In this document: one piece after another, positions 5,619 to 14,130 of the stretch
Layout: every line of letters starts with the position of its first letter
How positions within the stretch are numbered: the first letter of the stretch is position 1
Source of the DNA: Pseudomonas sp.
GTDB lineage: Bacteria; Pseudomonadota; Gammaproteobacteria; Pseudomonadales; Pseudomonadaceae
Length of the DNA stretch: 16,741 bases
Direction: 5' to 3'
Assembly: GCA_003488145.1 (NCBI GenBank)
Contig: DNMQ01000061.1
Location: forward strand, 1 to 16,741
Program-made: the position numbers and the translations under genes
Notes under the pieces: model-generated
What the model saw: the letters and a program-made list of their open reading frames with translations, nothing else
What the model was told of the DNA's origin: nothing
Database searches by the model: none

Positions 5619-8600
5619 ATGAACCGCCTCGCCGCCTTCCTCGTGACACTGTCGCGCCAGCTGTTCTGGGTAATCGCGTTCGGGCTGATTCTGGCCGCGC
5701 TCTACGTGAGCCTGGGGCGGCAGCTGGTGCCTGTAATCGCCGAGTACCGGGCCGAGGTGCAGGAGAAGGCGCAGGCGGCGCTGGGCATGCCAATCGCGCT
5801 GGGCAGGCTCGAAGGCCGCTGGGAGGGTTTCGCTCCCCGTTTGCTGGCGCATGATGTATTGCTCGGCGAGGGTGACAGCGCGATGCGCCTGGACCGTATT
5901 GCCATCGTCCCAGATCTGGCGGCCAGCCTCTGGGCGCGAGAGTGGCGGCTGAGCCGGCTGGAGTTTAGCGGCGTGCAGCTGTCTGTCGCTGAAGATGCCG
6001 AGGGCAAGTGGCGAGTGGAGGGCTTGCCGACCCGTACCGAGCAGAAACCGCCCGAACCGCAGAAGATTCTCGAGTCGTTGCAGCGGGTGCGTGGGCTGGC
6101 GGTGCGCAACAGCCAGATCACGCTGGAGCCATTCGGAGAACCGCCGCTGACCCTGAGCTACACCGATCTGGGCTTGCTCGTCGACGGTGTGCGGCTCCGG
6201 TTGGACGGGCGCAGCATCCTGCCGGATGGCCAGCCCCTGGCCTTGCGCATTGAGGGGCGGGTGCAGCCGCAACGCTGGCAGCACGCCGAGGCGCAGGTTT
6301 ATCTCAGCCTGCCACAAAGCGACTGGGCCGCCTGGTTGCCGCGCCGACTGACTGCCGACTGGCATCTGCAGACGTTGAAGATGGGAGGTGAGCTGTGGGC
6401 AACCTGGCGCGAAAAGGCGTTGGAGCGTGCTGTTCTACGGATTAACGCGCCGCAACTGATCACGTCCTTTGCCGATCGTGAGCCCGTTCAGCTCGAGGAC
6501 CTTGGGGGCGAGGCTTATATCGATCGCAACGAGCAGGGCTACCGGCTGCTGCTGGACCGGCTGGCGTTCGATCTCGAAGGCGAGCGCTGGGGCGATGCGC
6601 GAATCCAGGTTCAGCAGGATCAGACTCAGCAGCATTGGCAGCTGCAGGCTGATCGGTTGGGTATCGCGCCGATCGCCACACTCGTCCGTGCACTGGCGCC
6701 GCTACCACCGGCCGCAACCGAGACGCTGACCGCGCTGCAGCCCAGCGGAACACTGCGCAATCTGCAGCTCGACTACCGCCCCCAGATGGAGTCGCCGCAG
6801 CGGCTGCAATTCGCTGCCAATCTGGACCGTATCAGTTTCGCCGCACACAACTGGATACCGGCGGTGGGCAACGCGAGTGGCAGCATTCGCGGTGATATGG
6901 GCGGCGGAGAACTGCGTCTGGACAGCGACGACTTCAGCCTGCAACTTGCGCCGCTGTATCCCGAGCCCTGGCGCTACCGACACGCCGGCGGGCGTCTGAC
7001 CTGGGCGCTGGACGAGCAGGCCTTCACGCTGGCTGCGCCCTATCTGCGTATCGACGGCGAGGAAGGCAAGATCGCCGGTGACTTCCTGATCCGCCTGGCC
7101 AGGGATCCCGCGGCAGAGGATTACATGGACCTGCGGGTTGGCTTGAGCGAAGGCGACGCGCGCTTTACCGAAAAATACTTGCCGACACGCTCACCAGCGT
7201 TAAGCCCGGCGCTGGTCAGCTGGCTCAAGGAAGCGATTCGCAGCGGTACGGTCGAGCAAGGTTATTTCCAGTACCAGGGCGCATTGAGCAAGGGAGCTTC
7301 CGACAGCGCGCGCAGCCTGAGCCTGTACTTCAAGGTGCGCGATGCCGAGCTGGCGTTTCAGCCCGGCTGGCCCGTGCTGCAGCAGGGCCGTGGCGAGGTG
7401 CTGATCGAAGACAGCGGGGTTCGCGTCCGGCTCGCGGAAGGGCGGATTCTCGACAGTCACGTGCGTGATGCGACAGCGGACATTCCTCGCGTCGGCGCCG
7501 GCAACGTGCCGCAGTTGGCCGTGAAGGGGCAGGTCGCCAGCAGCCTGGCGGATGCCTTGAAGCTGCTTCAGGAGGCGCCGATCGGAACCGGTGAGATCTT
7601 CGCAGGCTGGCAGGGGCAGGGTGCGCTCAGCGGCGCGCTCGATCTGCAGATCCCGCTGGGCAAGGGCACGCCGCGGGTCATTGTGGATTTCGCCAGCGAC
7701 GATGCGAAACTGAAGATTCCCGAGCCGGAGCTTGCCTTCGAGCAACTCAGCGGCAGTTTCCGCTACGACACCGCGCGAGGCTTGAGTGCAGAGGCCATCC
7801 AGGCGCGTCTGTTCGGCGCTCCGGTCAAGGGCAAGGCGGTAGCGACAGGAGCGACTGGCAAGCCTGCCTCTCGCGTGGAGGCACAGGGCGCCGTGGGGTT
7901 GAAGCGTCTGGCTGAGTGGCTCGCGATCGAGCAGTCGCTGCCCGCCAGCGGTGAGTTGCCCTATCAGTTGCGACTGGATCTGGCGGGTGAGGACAGTCAG
8001 TTGCAGATCGACTCCTCGCTACAGGGGCTGCGCATCGATCTGCCAGCGCCGTTCGGCAAGCCTGCACGCGAGCGCCGTGACACCTCGTTGCGGATGTCCC
8101 TGCAAGGAGCCGAGCGTCGCTACGGTGTCCGGCACGGGTCACTCGCCGCACTGACGTTCGCTGCGCCGTCGGGTGTCTGGGCGCAGGGGCGCGGCGAGCT
8201 GCGTCTCGGGCCTGGGGCGGCCAATCTTCCGGCCAGTGCCGGGCTTTATGTCAGGGGGCGCCTGCCGCAGTTCGACTTGAAAGCCTGGCAGGCGGTGCTC
8301 GAACAACATGGCAAGGCACAAGCGCAGCAGACGACTGGCTCGCTGCTGCGCCGGGCGCAGGTCGATATCGATCGTTTCGAAGGTTTTGGCACCCGGATCG
8401 ACAATCTTGGGCTGGACCTGCGGCGAATGAGCGAAGCCTGGGACCTTGGCCTTCGCAGTTCGATCATCAGCGGCTCGGTTCGCCTGCCAGATGCCGAGGG
8501 CGGCATCATCGTTGCCGATCTCCAGCGCCTGCGTCTGCCGGCTGCCGCGCAATCCGACGAGGCGGTCAAGGAACGACCCGATCCGCTGGCTGATGTCGAC

Positions 8601-9422
8601 CCGCAAAGCCTGCCGGCAATGGATGTCGCGATCGAACGGGTTTCCCTGGGCGACGATGTGCTCGGCGCCTGGGCGTTGAAGCTGCGCCCGGTCAGCGGCG
8701 GGACCGAGTTCCGCGATATCGCTCTCGACCTCAAGGGCCTGAAGATTACCGGGAACGGCGGCTGGGGCAGTGCGCAGACCTGGTACAAGGGCCGCCTCGA
8801 AGGGCGCAATCTCGCTGACGTATTGCTTGCGTGGGGCTTTGCGCCTTCGGTGACCAGTGACAGTTTTCGCCTGGATGTGGATGGGCACTGGCCTGGTTCG
8901 CCGGCCTGGTTCGCCATGGCGCGCTATTCCGGCAGCATGCGACCTCGGCTGCGCAAGGGGCAGTTTGTCGAGATCGACGGCAGCGCCCAGGCGCTGCGCG
9001 TGTTCGGCGTGCTCAACTTCAATTCGATAGGGCGCCGCCTGCGGCTGGACTTCTCCGATCTGTTCAGCAAGGGGCTCAGTTACGACCGGCTGGATGGGCG
9101 GTTGCTGGCCGAGGAGGGTGTGTTCAATACCCGCGAGCCCATCACCGTCAGCGGTCCGTCGACCAACCTCGAGCTGGATGGCAGGCTGGATATGGCGCGT
9201 GACGAGATCGACGCCAAGTTGCTGGTCACCTTGCCGATCAGCAACAACCTGCCGCTGGCGGCGCTGATTGTCGGCGCACCGGCGATCGGCGGGGCGCTGT
9301 TCGTGGTGGACAAGCTGCTCGGCGACCGCGTGGCGCGTTTCGCCAGCGTACAGTACGACGTCAAGGGGCCTTGGCAGGCGCCTAAGATCAGCTTCGACAA
9401 ACCATTCGAAAAGCCCAACTGA
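5619..9422 (+). CDS. yhdP: YhdP family AsmA-like envelope phospholipid transport protein
   Basis: Very large inner-membrane-anchored periplasmic protein. E. coli YhdP, with TamB and YdbH, is a bridge-like protein carrying phospholipids to the outer membrane; the role here is inferred from homology. The 1267 residues are close to E. coli YhdP (about 1266). A single N-terminal membrane helix lies at about 14-33 (FWVIAFGLILAALYVSL), followed by the family's GRLEGRWEGFAPRLLAHDV at about 62-80. More than 1100 residues of alternating beta-strand sequence then make up the hydrophobic groove (DUF3971/AsmA-like C-terminal region). A glycine/alanine-rich amphipathic helix near the C-terminus, LPLAALIVGAPAIGGALFVV at about 1211-1230, probably contacts the outer-membrane side. 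GGAG at 5604-5607 supports the ATG at 5619. The gene starts 49 nt after rng and is intact throughout. Confidence 0.95.
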   Translation: MNRLAAFLVTLSRQLFWVIAFGLILAALYVSLGRQLVPVIAEYRAEVQEKAQAALGMPIALGRLEGRWEGFAPRLLAHDVLLGEGDSAMRLDRIAIVPDLAASLWAREWRLSRLEFSGVQLSVAEDAEGKWRVEGLPTRTEQKPPEPQKILESLQRVRGLAVRNSQITLEPFGEPPLTLSYTDLGLLVDGVRLRLDGRSILPDGQPLALRIEGRVQPQRWQHAEAQVYLSLPQSDWAAWLPRRLTADWHLQTLKMGGELWATWREKALERAVLRINAPQLITSFADREPVQLEDLGGEAYIDRNEQGYRLLLDRLAFDLEGERWGDARIQVQQDQTQQHWQLQADRLGIAPIATLVRALAPLPPAATETLTALQPSGTLRNLQLDYRPQMESPQRLQFAANLDRISFAAHNWIPAVGNASGSIRGDMGGGELRLDSDDFSLQLAPLYPEPWRYRHAGGRLTWALDEQAFTLAAPYLRIDGEEGKIAGDFLIRLARDPAAEDYMDLRVGLSEGDARFTEKYLPTRSPALSPALVSWLKEAIRSGTVEQGYFQYQGALSKGASDSARSLSLYFKVRDAELAFQPGWPVLQQGRGEVLIEDSGVRVRLAEGRILDSHVRDATADIPRVGAGNVPQLAVKGQVASSLADALKLLQEAPIGTGEIFAGWQGQGALSGALDLQIPLGKGTPRVIVDFASDDAKLKIPEPELAFEQLSGSFRYDTARGLSAEAIQARLFGAPVKGKAVATGATGKPASRVEAQGAVGLKRLAEWLAIEQSLPASGELPYQLRLDLAGEDSQLQIDSSLQGLRIDLPAPFGKPARERRDTSLRMSLQGAERRYGVRHGSLAALTFAAPSGVWAQGRGELRLGPGAANLPASAGLYVRGRLPQFDLKAWQAVLEQHGKAQAQQTTGSLLRRAQVDIDRFEGFGTRIDNLGLDLRRMSEAWDLGLRSSIISGSVRLPDAEGGIIVADLQRLRLPAAAQSDEAVKERPDPLADVDPQSLPAMDVAIERVSLGDDVLGAWALKLRPVSGGTEFRDIALDLKGLKITGNGGWGSAQTWYKGRLEGRNLADVLLAWGFAPSVTSDSFRLDVDGHWPGSPAWFAMARYSGSMRPRLRKGQFVEIDGSAQALRVFGVLNFNSIGRRLRLDFSDLFSKGLSYDRLDGRLLAEEGVFNTREPITVSGPSTNLELDGRLDMARDEIDAKLLVTLPISNNLPLAALIVGAPAIGGALFVVDKLLGDRVARFASVQYDVKGPWQAPKISFDKPFEKPN

Positions 9423-9459
9423 TCCGCATCGGGCCGGGTCTTTCAGTATCGGGGAAAGC

Positions 9460-10305
9460 ATGTCCTTAGCCGTGATTCAGATGGCCAGCCAGGCGGATGT
9501 AACGCTCAATCTGGCCCGCGCGCGCGAGTTGCTCGAGCAGGCGGCCGAAGCGGGCGCGCGGCTGGCGGTGCTACCGGAGAACTTCGCCGCAATGGGCCGC
9601 AGCGATCTACCGCGACTGGGTCGCGCCGAAGCCGCTGGCGACGGGCCGATCCTGCCCTGGTTGAAGCAGGTCGCCCGTGACCTCAGGTTGTGGATCGTGG
9701 CTGGCACCTTGCCGTTACCGCCCGACGACGACCCGCAGGGCAAGCCGAATGCCTGCTCGCTGCTGTTCGATGATCAGGGGCAGCGGGTGGCGCGCTACGA
9801 CAAGCTGCATCTGTTCGATGCAGAGGTTTCAGATAACCGAGGCCACTACCGTGAATCGGACGACTATGCGGCGGGGCAAAGACTGGTGATCGCCGACACA
9901 CCGGTTGGACGCTTGGGGCTGAGCGTGTGTTATGACCTGCGTTTCGCCGAGCTGTATGGTGCGCTGAGGGCGGCTGGTGCCGAGTTGATCAGCGTGCCGT
10001 CGGCGTTCACCACGGTGACCGGTGAAGCGCACTGGGCGACGTTGATTCGTGCCCGTGCCATCGAGACTCAATGCTATATCCTGGCTGCCGCACAGGGTGG
10101 AGAGCATCCTGGTGGTCGCCTCACCCATGGGCATTCGTCTATCGTGGACCCATGGGGCCGTCTGCTGTGCGAGCAGGCGACTGGCGAGGCGGCTTTGGTT
10201 GCCGCTCGGGATGCGTCCGAACAGGCTGCCATCCGCCAGCGAATGCCGCTGCAGCGCCACCGCCGATTTTCCGTACCGTGCCTGGCCACGGACCGTTTGG
10301 AGTGA
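9460..10305 (+). CDS. Nitrilase-family carbon-nitrogen hydrolase, probable deaminated glutathione amidase
   Basis: Cytoplasmic amidase of the nitrilase superfamily, 281 residues. The catalytic triad is visible: Glu40 ([10 protein letters not shown]), Lys115 ([11 protein letters not shown]) and Cys157 ([13 protein letters not shown]). The KLHLFD and CYDLRF motifs, [11 protein letters not shown] at 223-233 and the overall length resemble the Nit1/NitA group, which removes deaminated glutathione formed by side reactions of transaminases. That substrate is an inference from family resemblance; an omega-amidase-like activity on other short amides is the alternative. The frame is open upstream to 9268, but the ATG at 9460 has GGGGAAAG just before it, gives the family-typical N-terminus AVIQMAS, and avoids a long overlap with yhdP. 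tldD begins 2 nt after its stop, so the two are surely co-transcribed. Confidence 0.92.
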   Translation: MSLAVIQMASQADVTLNLARARELLEQAAEAGARLAVLPENFAAMGRSDLPRLGRAEAAGDGPILPWLKQVARDLRLWIVAGTLPLPPDDDPQGKPNACSLLFDDQGQRVARYDKLHLFDAEVSDNRGHYRESDDYAAGQRLVIADTPVGRLGLSVCYDLRFAELYGALRAAGAELISVPSAFTTVTGEAHWATLIRARAIETQCYILAAAQGGEHPGGRLTHGHSSIVDPWGRLLCEQATGEAALVAARDASEQAAIRQRMPLQRHRRFSVPCLATDRLE

Positions 10306-10307
10306 AT

Positions 10308-11750
10308 ATGAGTGAACTGCTGTTACCCGTCACCGAGCGACTGCTGACACCTGGCGGCCTGGGTATCGATGACCTGCCAGGCTTGCTCGGTGAACTCGCC
10401 GGGCCCGGCGTGGATGCGGCGGACCTGTACTTTCAGGATCAGGTTTCCGAGTCCTGGGTGCTCGAGGACGGCATCGTCAAGGAGGGCGGCTTCCATCTGG
10501 AGCAGGGCGTCGGCGTGCGCGCACTGTCCGGCGAGAAAACCGGTTTCGCCTACAGCAACGCGATCACTGCCGATGCATTGCGTCAGGCGGCTCAGGCTGC
10601 ACGCTCCATCGCGCGCAGCGGCCAGCAAGGCCAGGTCAAGGTGCTGTCCAGGGCGGCATTCGCGCCGTTGTACGCGCAGGACAATCCGCTCGACGGGCTC
10701 GGCCGTGCCGAGAAGGTCGAGCTGCTTAAGCGCATCGACGTCGCGACCAGGGCGCTGGACCCTCGCATCAAGCAGGTGACTGTAAGCCTGGCGGGCGTCT
10801 GGGAGCATATCCTGGTGGCCGGAATGGACGGTGGTATGGCGGCCGACATCCGCCCTCTGGTGCGTTTCAACGTCAGCGTGATCGTCGAGCAGAACGGCCG
10901 CCGCGAGCGCGGTGGCCAGGGTGGCGGCGGGCGTACCGGCTACCAGTACTTCCTCAGCGAGGATCGCGCCATGGGCTACGCCCGCGAGGCATTGCGTCAG
11001 GCGCTGGTTAACCTCGAAGCGGTGCCGGCACCGGCCGGTTCCTTGCCGGTCGTGCTTGGGCCTGGCTGGTCCGGCGTGCTGTTGCACGAGGCCGTCGGCC
11101 ATGGCTTGGAGGGTGATTTCAATCGCAAGGGCAGCTCGGCCTACAGTGGCCGGATCGGGCAGAAGGTGGCGTCGAGCCTATGCACCATCGTCGATGACGG
11201 TACCCTGGCGGATCGCCGAGGTTCGCTCAGCGTCGATGACGAAGGCACGCCGACCCAATGCACCACGCTGATCGAGAACGGCATTCTCAAGGGTTATATC
11301 CAGGACAAGTTAAACGCCCGCCTTATGGGCGTCGCGCCGACCGGTAACGGCCGCCGCGAGTCTTACGCGCATCTACCGATGCCGCGCATGACCAACACCT
11401 ACATGCTGGCCGGCGAAAGCGATCCGCAGGAAATCATTCGCTCGGTGAAGAAGGGCATCTACTGCGCCAGCCTCGGCGGCGGTCAGGTCGACATCACCAG
11501 CGGCAAGTTCGTCTTCTCCACCAGTGAGGCCTATCTGATCGAGGACGGCAAGATCACCGCGCCGGTGAAGGGCGCGACGCTGATAGGCAATGGCCCCGAG
11601 GTGATGAACCGGGTGTCGATGGTCGGTAACGACCTGGCGCTCGATAGCGGTGTCGGCACCTGTGGCAAGGATGGGCAGTCGGTGCCGGTGGGCGTCGGCC
11701 AGCCGACCCTGAAGATCGACGAGATAACCGTAGGCGGAACGGGTGCGTGA
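10308..11750 (+). CDS. tldD: Metalloprotease TldD
   Basis: Catalytic subunit of the TldD/PmbA(TldE) zinc-dependent protease. In E. coli the pair trims the microcin B17 precursor and degrades CcdA, cutting unfolded peptides threaded into the complex. It has 480 residues, normal for the family. The metal site HEAVGH (an HExxxH motif) is at 260-265, and the third-ligand cysteine is Cys452 in [15 protein letters not shown]. Other family blocks are [20 protein letters not shown] at 266-285 and [20 protein letters not shown] at 390-409. The ATG at 10308 has GGAG at 10299-10302 overlapping the end of the nitrilase gene. The frame is open back to 10071 but that would run through the nitrilase gene. 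Its partner pmbA is 700 nt downstream, beyond the opposing darP. Confidence 0.97.
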   Translation: MSELLLPVTERLLTPGGLGIDDLPGLLGELAGPGVDAADLYFQDQVSESWVLEDGIVKEGGFHLEQGVGVRALSGEKTGFAYSNAITADALRQAAQAARSIARSGQQGQVKVLSRAAFAPLYAQDNPLDGLGRAEKVELLKRIDVATRALDPRIKQVTVSLAGVWEHILVAGMDGGMAADIRPLVRFNVSVIVEQNGRRERGGQGGGGRTGYQYFLSEDRAMGYAREALRQALVNLEAVPAPAGSLPVVLGPGWSGVLLHEAVGHGLEGDFNRKGSSAYSGRIGQKVASSLCTIVDDGTLADRRGSLSVDDEGTPTQCTTLIENGILKGYIQDKLNARLMGVAPTGNGRRESYAHLPMPRMTNTYMLAGESDPQEIIRSVKKGIYCASLGGGQVDITSGKFVFSTSEAYLIEDGKITAPVKGATLIGNGPEVMNRVSMVGNDLALDSGVGTCGKDGQSVPVGVGQPTLKIDEITVGGTGA

Positions 11751-11780
11751 AGCCGCGGCGAGTGCCAGCCGCGAGCTTCA
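11748..11780 (+). terminator. Hairpin at the end of tldD (possible bidirectional terminator)
   Basis: TGAAGCCGCGGC at 11748-11759 pairs with GCCGCG-A-GCTTCA at 11768-11780 (12 bp with one bulged A) around the loop GAGTGCCA. It starts in the tldD stop codon, in the 64-nt gap between the convergent tldD and darP genes. No T tract follows on the + strand. Position fits a terminator serving one or both genes. Confidence 0.45.
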
Positions 11781-11814
11781 AGGGTAGAGGTTGAGGTACG
11801 GGTTGAGATTGCCG

Positions 11815-12336
11815 TCAGCGCAAGCCGCGTTTGGCTTCGTCCAGTTCGCGGATGTACTTGAATATCTTGCGGCTGGCGGCCGGCGGCTTGTCGCGCGCCG
11901 CCTCGTGCTGGGCGTGGCGGATCAGCCCGCGCAGATGCTGGCGGTCGGTCTCGGGGTATTCGGTTACGAACGCTTCCAGGGTGGCGTCGTCACCGCCGAT
12001 CAGACGGTCGCGCCAGCGCTCCAGCGCATGGAAGCGCTCGTTGTATTGGCGCGTCGAGGCGTCCAGTTGATCGACCAGCGCGAGAATGGCATCGACATCC
12101 TGGTCGCGCATCAGCTTGCCGATGTACTGGATGTGCCGTTTGCGCGCGATATGCGCCTTGTGTTTCGGCGCGTCGGCCAGCGCCTTCTGCAACGCGTCGC
12201 TCAGCGGCAGGCGAGCGATGAGGTCGGGCTTGAGGGTAGTTAGCCGCTCGCCAAGCTCCTGCAGGGCAAGCAGCTCGCGTTTGACCTGGGACTTGCTTTT
12301 TTCGTCGAAATCGTCGGCGTCGGAGTGTTCAGACAT
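11815..12336 (-). CDS. darP: Dual-action ribosome maturation protein DarP (YjgA family, DUF615)
   Basis: Small charged cytoplasmic protein that associates with 50S precursors late in assembly and helps 23S rRNA peptidyl-transferase-centre maturation in E. coli. The 173-residue length is as expected. It is almost entirely helical and very rich in Arg, Lys, Glu and Asp. Family features are the acidic N-terminus ([20 protein letters not shown]), [14 protein letters not shown] at about 19-32, [20 protein letters not shown] at about 58-77, and [20 protein letters not shown] near the C-terminus. The start (CAT at 12334-12336) lacks a clear ribosome binding site, but the acidic N-terminus is typical and no better start exists. 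It is on the opposite strand from its neighbours, convergent with tldD and divergent from pmbA. The same arrangement is known in P. aeruginosa. Confidence 0.95.
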   Translation of the reverse strand: MSEHSDADDFDEKSKSQVKRELLALQELGERLTTLKPDLIARLPLSDALQKALADAPKHKAHIARKRHIQYIGKLMRDQDVDAILALVDQLDASTRQYNERFHALERWRDRLIGGDDATLEAFVTEYPETDRQHLRGLIRHAQHEAARDKPPAASRKIFKYIRELDEAKRGLR

Positions 12337-12363
12337 GGGGATGGTCCACTAGGAAATGCCGCC

Positions 12364-12369
12364 ATGATA
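12364..12369 (-). promoter_or_regulatory. Possible -10 element (TATCAT) for darP
   Basis: On the - strand TATCAT (context GTTATCATGG) is a good sigma-70 -10 match lying 27 nt before the darP start, in the 112-nt divergent darP-pmbA region. A matching -35 is not obvious. If right, the darP leader would be only about 20 nt. Confidence 0.35.
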
Positions 12370-12448
12370 ACAGCAGCCCTGGCAGCAGGCTTCAGAGGAG
12401 CGGCGCCAGGTTGCAACTTGATTCGATTGCAGTGGTTTGGGAGTGCTT

Positions 12449-13795
12449 ATGAGTGAAGTAGAGGGCATCGGTCCGCACGCGCTGCCCGGTTTGCGCGAGA
12501 AGGTCGAGCGCATTATCGAGGAAGCGCGTCGGCAGGGCGCCAGCGCCAGCGAGGTTTCGGTCTCCATGGAGCAGGGGCTGTCGACCACAGTGCGGCAGCG
12601 CGAGGTGGAGACGGTCGAGTTCAATCGCGACCAAGGCTTCGGCATCACGCTCTATGTCGGCCAGAGCAAAGGCACTGCGAGCACCACCGGGAGTGGTGAC
12701 GACGCCATCCGTGAAACCGTAGCCGCCGCGCTGGCCATCGCCAGGCATGCCTCGGAGGACGAATTTGCTGGCCTCGCTGACGCTACGCTGATGGCGCGCG
12801 AGCTTCCCGATCTCGATCTTTACCATCCGTGGGCGGTCACCCCCGAACAGGCCATCGAGCAGGCGCTCAGCTGTGAAGACGCCGCGTTCGCCTTCGATCA
12901 GCGTATCCGCAACGCAGACGGCACTACGCTTAATACCCATCAGGGCTGCCGCGCCTATGGCAACAGCAACGGCTTCATCGGGGGCTATTGCAGCAGCCGT
13001 CACAGCCTGAGTTGCGTGATGATCGCCGAGAGCGAAGGGCAGATGCAGCGTGACTATTTCTACGACGTCAACCGCATCGGCGAGGCGCTGCTCGACCCGC
13101 AGACCATCGGCCGGCGCGCAGCCGAGCGTGCCGTGCGACGTCTAGGCGCGCGCGCGGTTCCTACCTGCGAAGTGCCGGTACTTTTCGCTCCCGAGCTGGC
13201 GACCGGTCTGTTTGGCCACTTCATTGCAGCGATTTCCGGCGGAAATCTCTACCGCAAAGCCTCTTATCTCGAGGATGCCCTGGGACAGGCGCTGTTTCCC
13301 GAGTGGCTGAGCCTTGATGAGCGTCCGCACATCCCGCGAGCCCTCGGTAGTGCCGGCTACGATGGCGATGGCCTGGCGACCTATGCCAAGCCGTTCGTGG
13401 AGAACGGCCGCCTGCTGTCCTATGTGCTTTCGACCTATTCCGGACGCAAGCTCGGTATGCCCAGTACGGCCAACGCCGGGGGTGTGCACAACCTGTTCGT
13501 CAGCCATGGGGACGAGGATCAGGCGGCGTTGATCCGGCGCATGGGCCGAGGCCTGCTGGTGACGGAGCTGATGGGACAGGGCCTGAATCTGGTGACCGGC
13601 GACTATTCTCGCGGCGCCGGCGGCTACTGGGTCGAGAATGGCGAGATCCAGTTCCCGGTACAGGAAGTAACGATTGCCGGAAATCTGCGCGACATGTTCC
13701 GCCAGATCGTGGCGGTCGGTTGCGATGTGGAAACGCGCGGCAACGTGCGGACCGGCTCGGTGTTGATCGAGCGAATGATGGTCGCTGGCAAGTAA
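12449..13795 (+). CDS. pmbA: Metalloprotease PmbA (TldE), partner of TldD
   Basis: Second subunit of the TldD/TldE protease, needed in E. coli for microcin B17 maturation and CcdA turnover. It has 448 residues (E. coli about 450). It lacks the HExxxH metal site of TldD, as expected for the non-catalytic partner. The conserved C-terminal block TELMGQGLNLVTGDYSRGAG followed by GYWVENGEIQFPVQEVTIAG is present near residues 371-410, and SEVSVSMEQGLSTTVRQREV near the N-terminus is also family-typical. The ATG at 12449 has GGGAG at 12439-12443; an upstream in-frame codon at 12437 lies on that site and is unlikely to be used. It is divergent from darP and convergent with ptsO. The frame is intact. 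Confidence 0.96.
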   Translation: MSEVEGIGPHALPGLREKVERIIEEARRQGASASEVSVSMEQGLSTTVRQREVETVEFNRDQGFGITLYVGQSKGTASTTGSGDDAIRETVAAALAIARHASEDEFAGLADATLMARELPDLDLYHPWAVTPEQAIEQALSCEDAAFAFDQRIRNADGTTLNTHQGCRAYGNSNGFIGGYCSSRHSLSCVMIAESEGQMQRDYFYDVNRIGEALLDPQTIGRRAAERAVRRLGARAVPTCEVPVLFAPELATGLFGHFIAAISGGNLYRKASYLEDALGQALFPEWLSLDERPHIPRALGSAGYDGDGLATYAKPFVENGRLLSYVLSTYSGRKLGMPSTANAGGVHNLFVSHGDEDQAALIRRMGRGLLVTELMGQGLNLVTGDYSRGAGGYWVENGEIQFPVQEVTIAGNLRDMFRQIVAVGCDVETRGNVRTGSVLIERMMVAGK

Positions 13796-13802
13796 GGCAG
13801 GC

Positions 13803-13831
13803 GCGGCGCGGTCGGCAACGATTCGCGCCGC
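13803..13831 (+). terminator. Hairpin between convergent pmbA and ptsO (probable bidirectional terminator)
   Basis: GCGGCGCG (13803-13810) pairs perfectly with CGCGCCGC (13824-13831) around a 13-nt loop. It occupies most of the 49-nt gap between the pmbA stop and the ptsO stop, so one hairpin could end both transcripts. No T tract on either strand, so efficiency is uncertain. Confidence 0.5.
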
Positions 13832-13844
13832 CGTGGCAAGGTGT

Positions 13845-14117
13845 CTACTCGCCTTCTTCGAAATAGTCGTCGATCAGCGCGGTCAGCGCGTTCAGTGCGT
13901 CCTCTTCTTGTTCACCTTCGGTGTCCAGGTGCACGGTGGTGCCTTTGCTGGCGGCGAGCATCATGACGGCCATGATGCTCTTGCCGTCGACCAGCGTGGC
14001 CGGACAGCGGCCAACGCGAATCTTGCAGGGGTAGCGATTGGCAACGGCGACGAACTTGGCGGCAGCGCGCGCGTGCAGGCCGAGTTTGTTGATGATGGTG
14101 ACTTCGCGGGCGGGCAT
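13845..14117 (-). CDS. ptsO: NPr, HPr-like phosphocarrier of the nitrogen PTS
   Basis: Phosphocarrier that relays phosphate from EI-Ntr (PtsP) to EIIA-Ntr (PtsN); it is regulatory and not for sugar uptake. It has 90 residues. The phosphorylated histidine is His15 in LGLHARAAAKFV. The regulatory-serine region is GKSIMAVMMLAA with Ser47. The acidic C-terminus DDYFEEGE is noteworthy. The paralogous HPr of sugar systems is the alternative, but the location after ptsN and rapZ identifies it as NPr. It is the last gene of the rpoN operon, 13 nt after rapZ; its ribosome binding site (AGGA) overlaps the rapZ stop, implying coupling. Confidence 0.95.
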   Translation of the reverse strand: MPAREVTIINKLGLHARAAAKFVAVANRYPCKIRVGRCPATLVDGKSIMAVMMLAASKGTTVHLDTEGEQEEDALNALTALIDDYFEEGE

Positions 14118-14130
14118 GGTGCAGGTATTC

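Noticed and set aside
9268..9459. Upstream extension of the nitrilase gene
   Set aside because: It overlaps the end of yhdP in another frame and the nitrilase fold begins at the ATG at 9460.
8139..9461. 440-codon open frame on the - strand inside yhdP
   Set aside because: Antisense of an intact, well-recognised yhdP; Arg/Gln/His-rich composition with no motifs.
10071..10307. Upstream extension of tldD
   Set aside because: This stretch is frame-shifted nitrilase sequence; the family N-terminus and a ribosome binding site fix the start at 10308.
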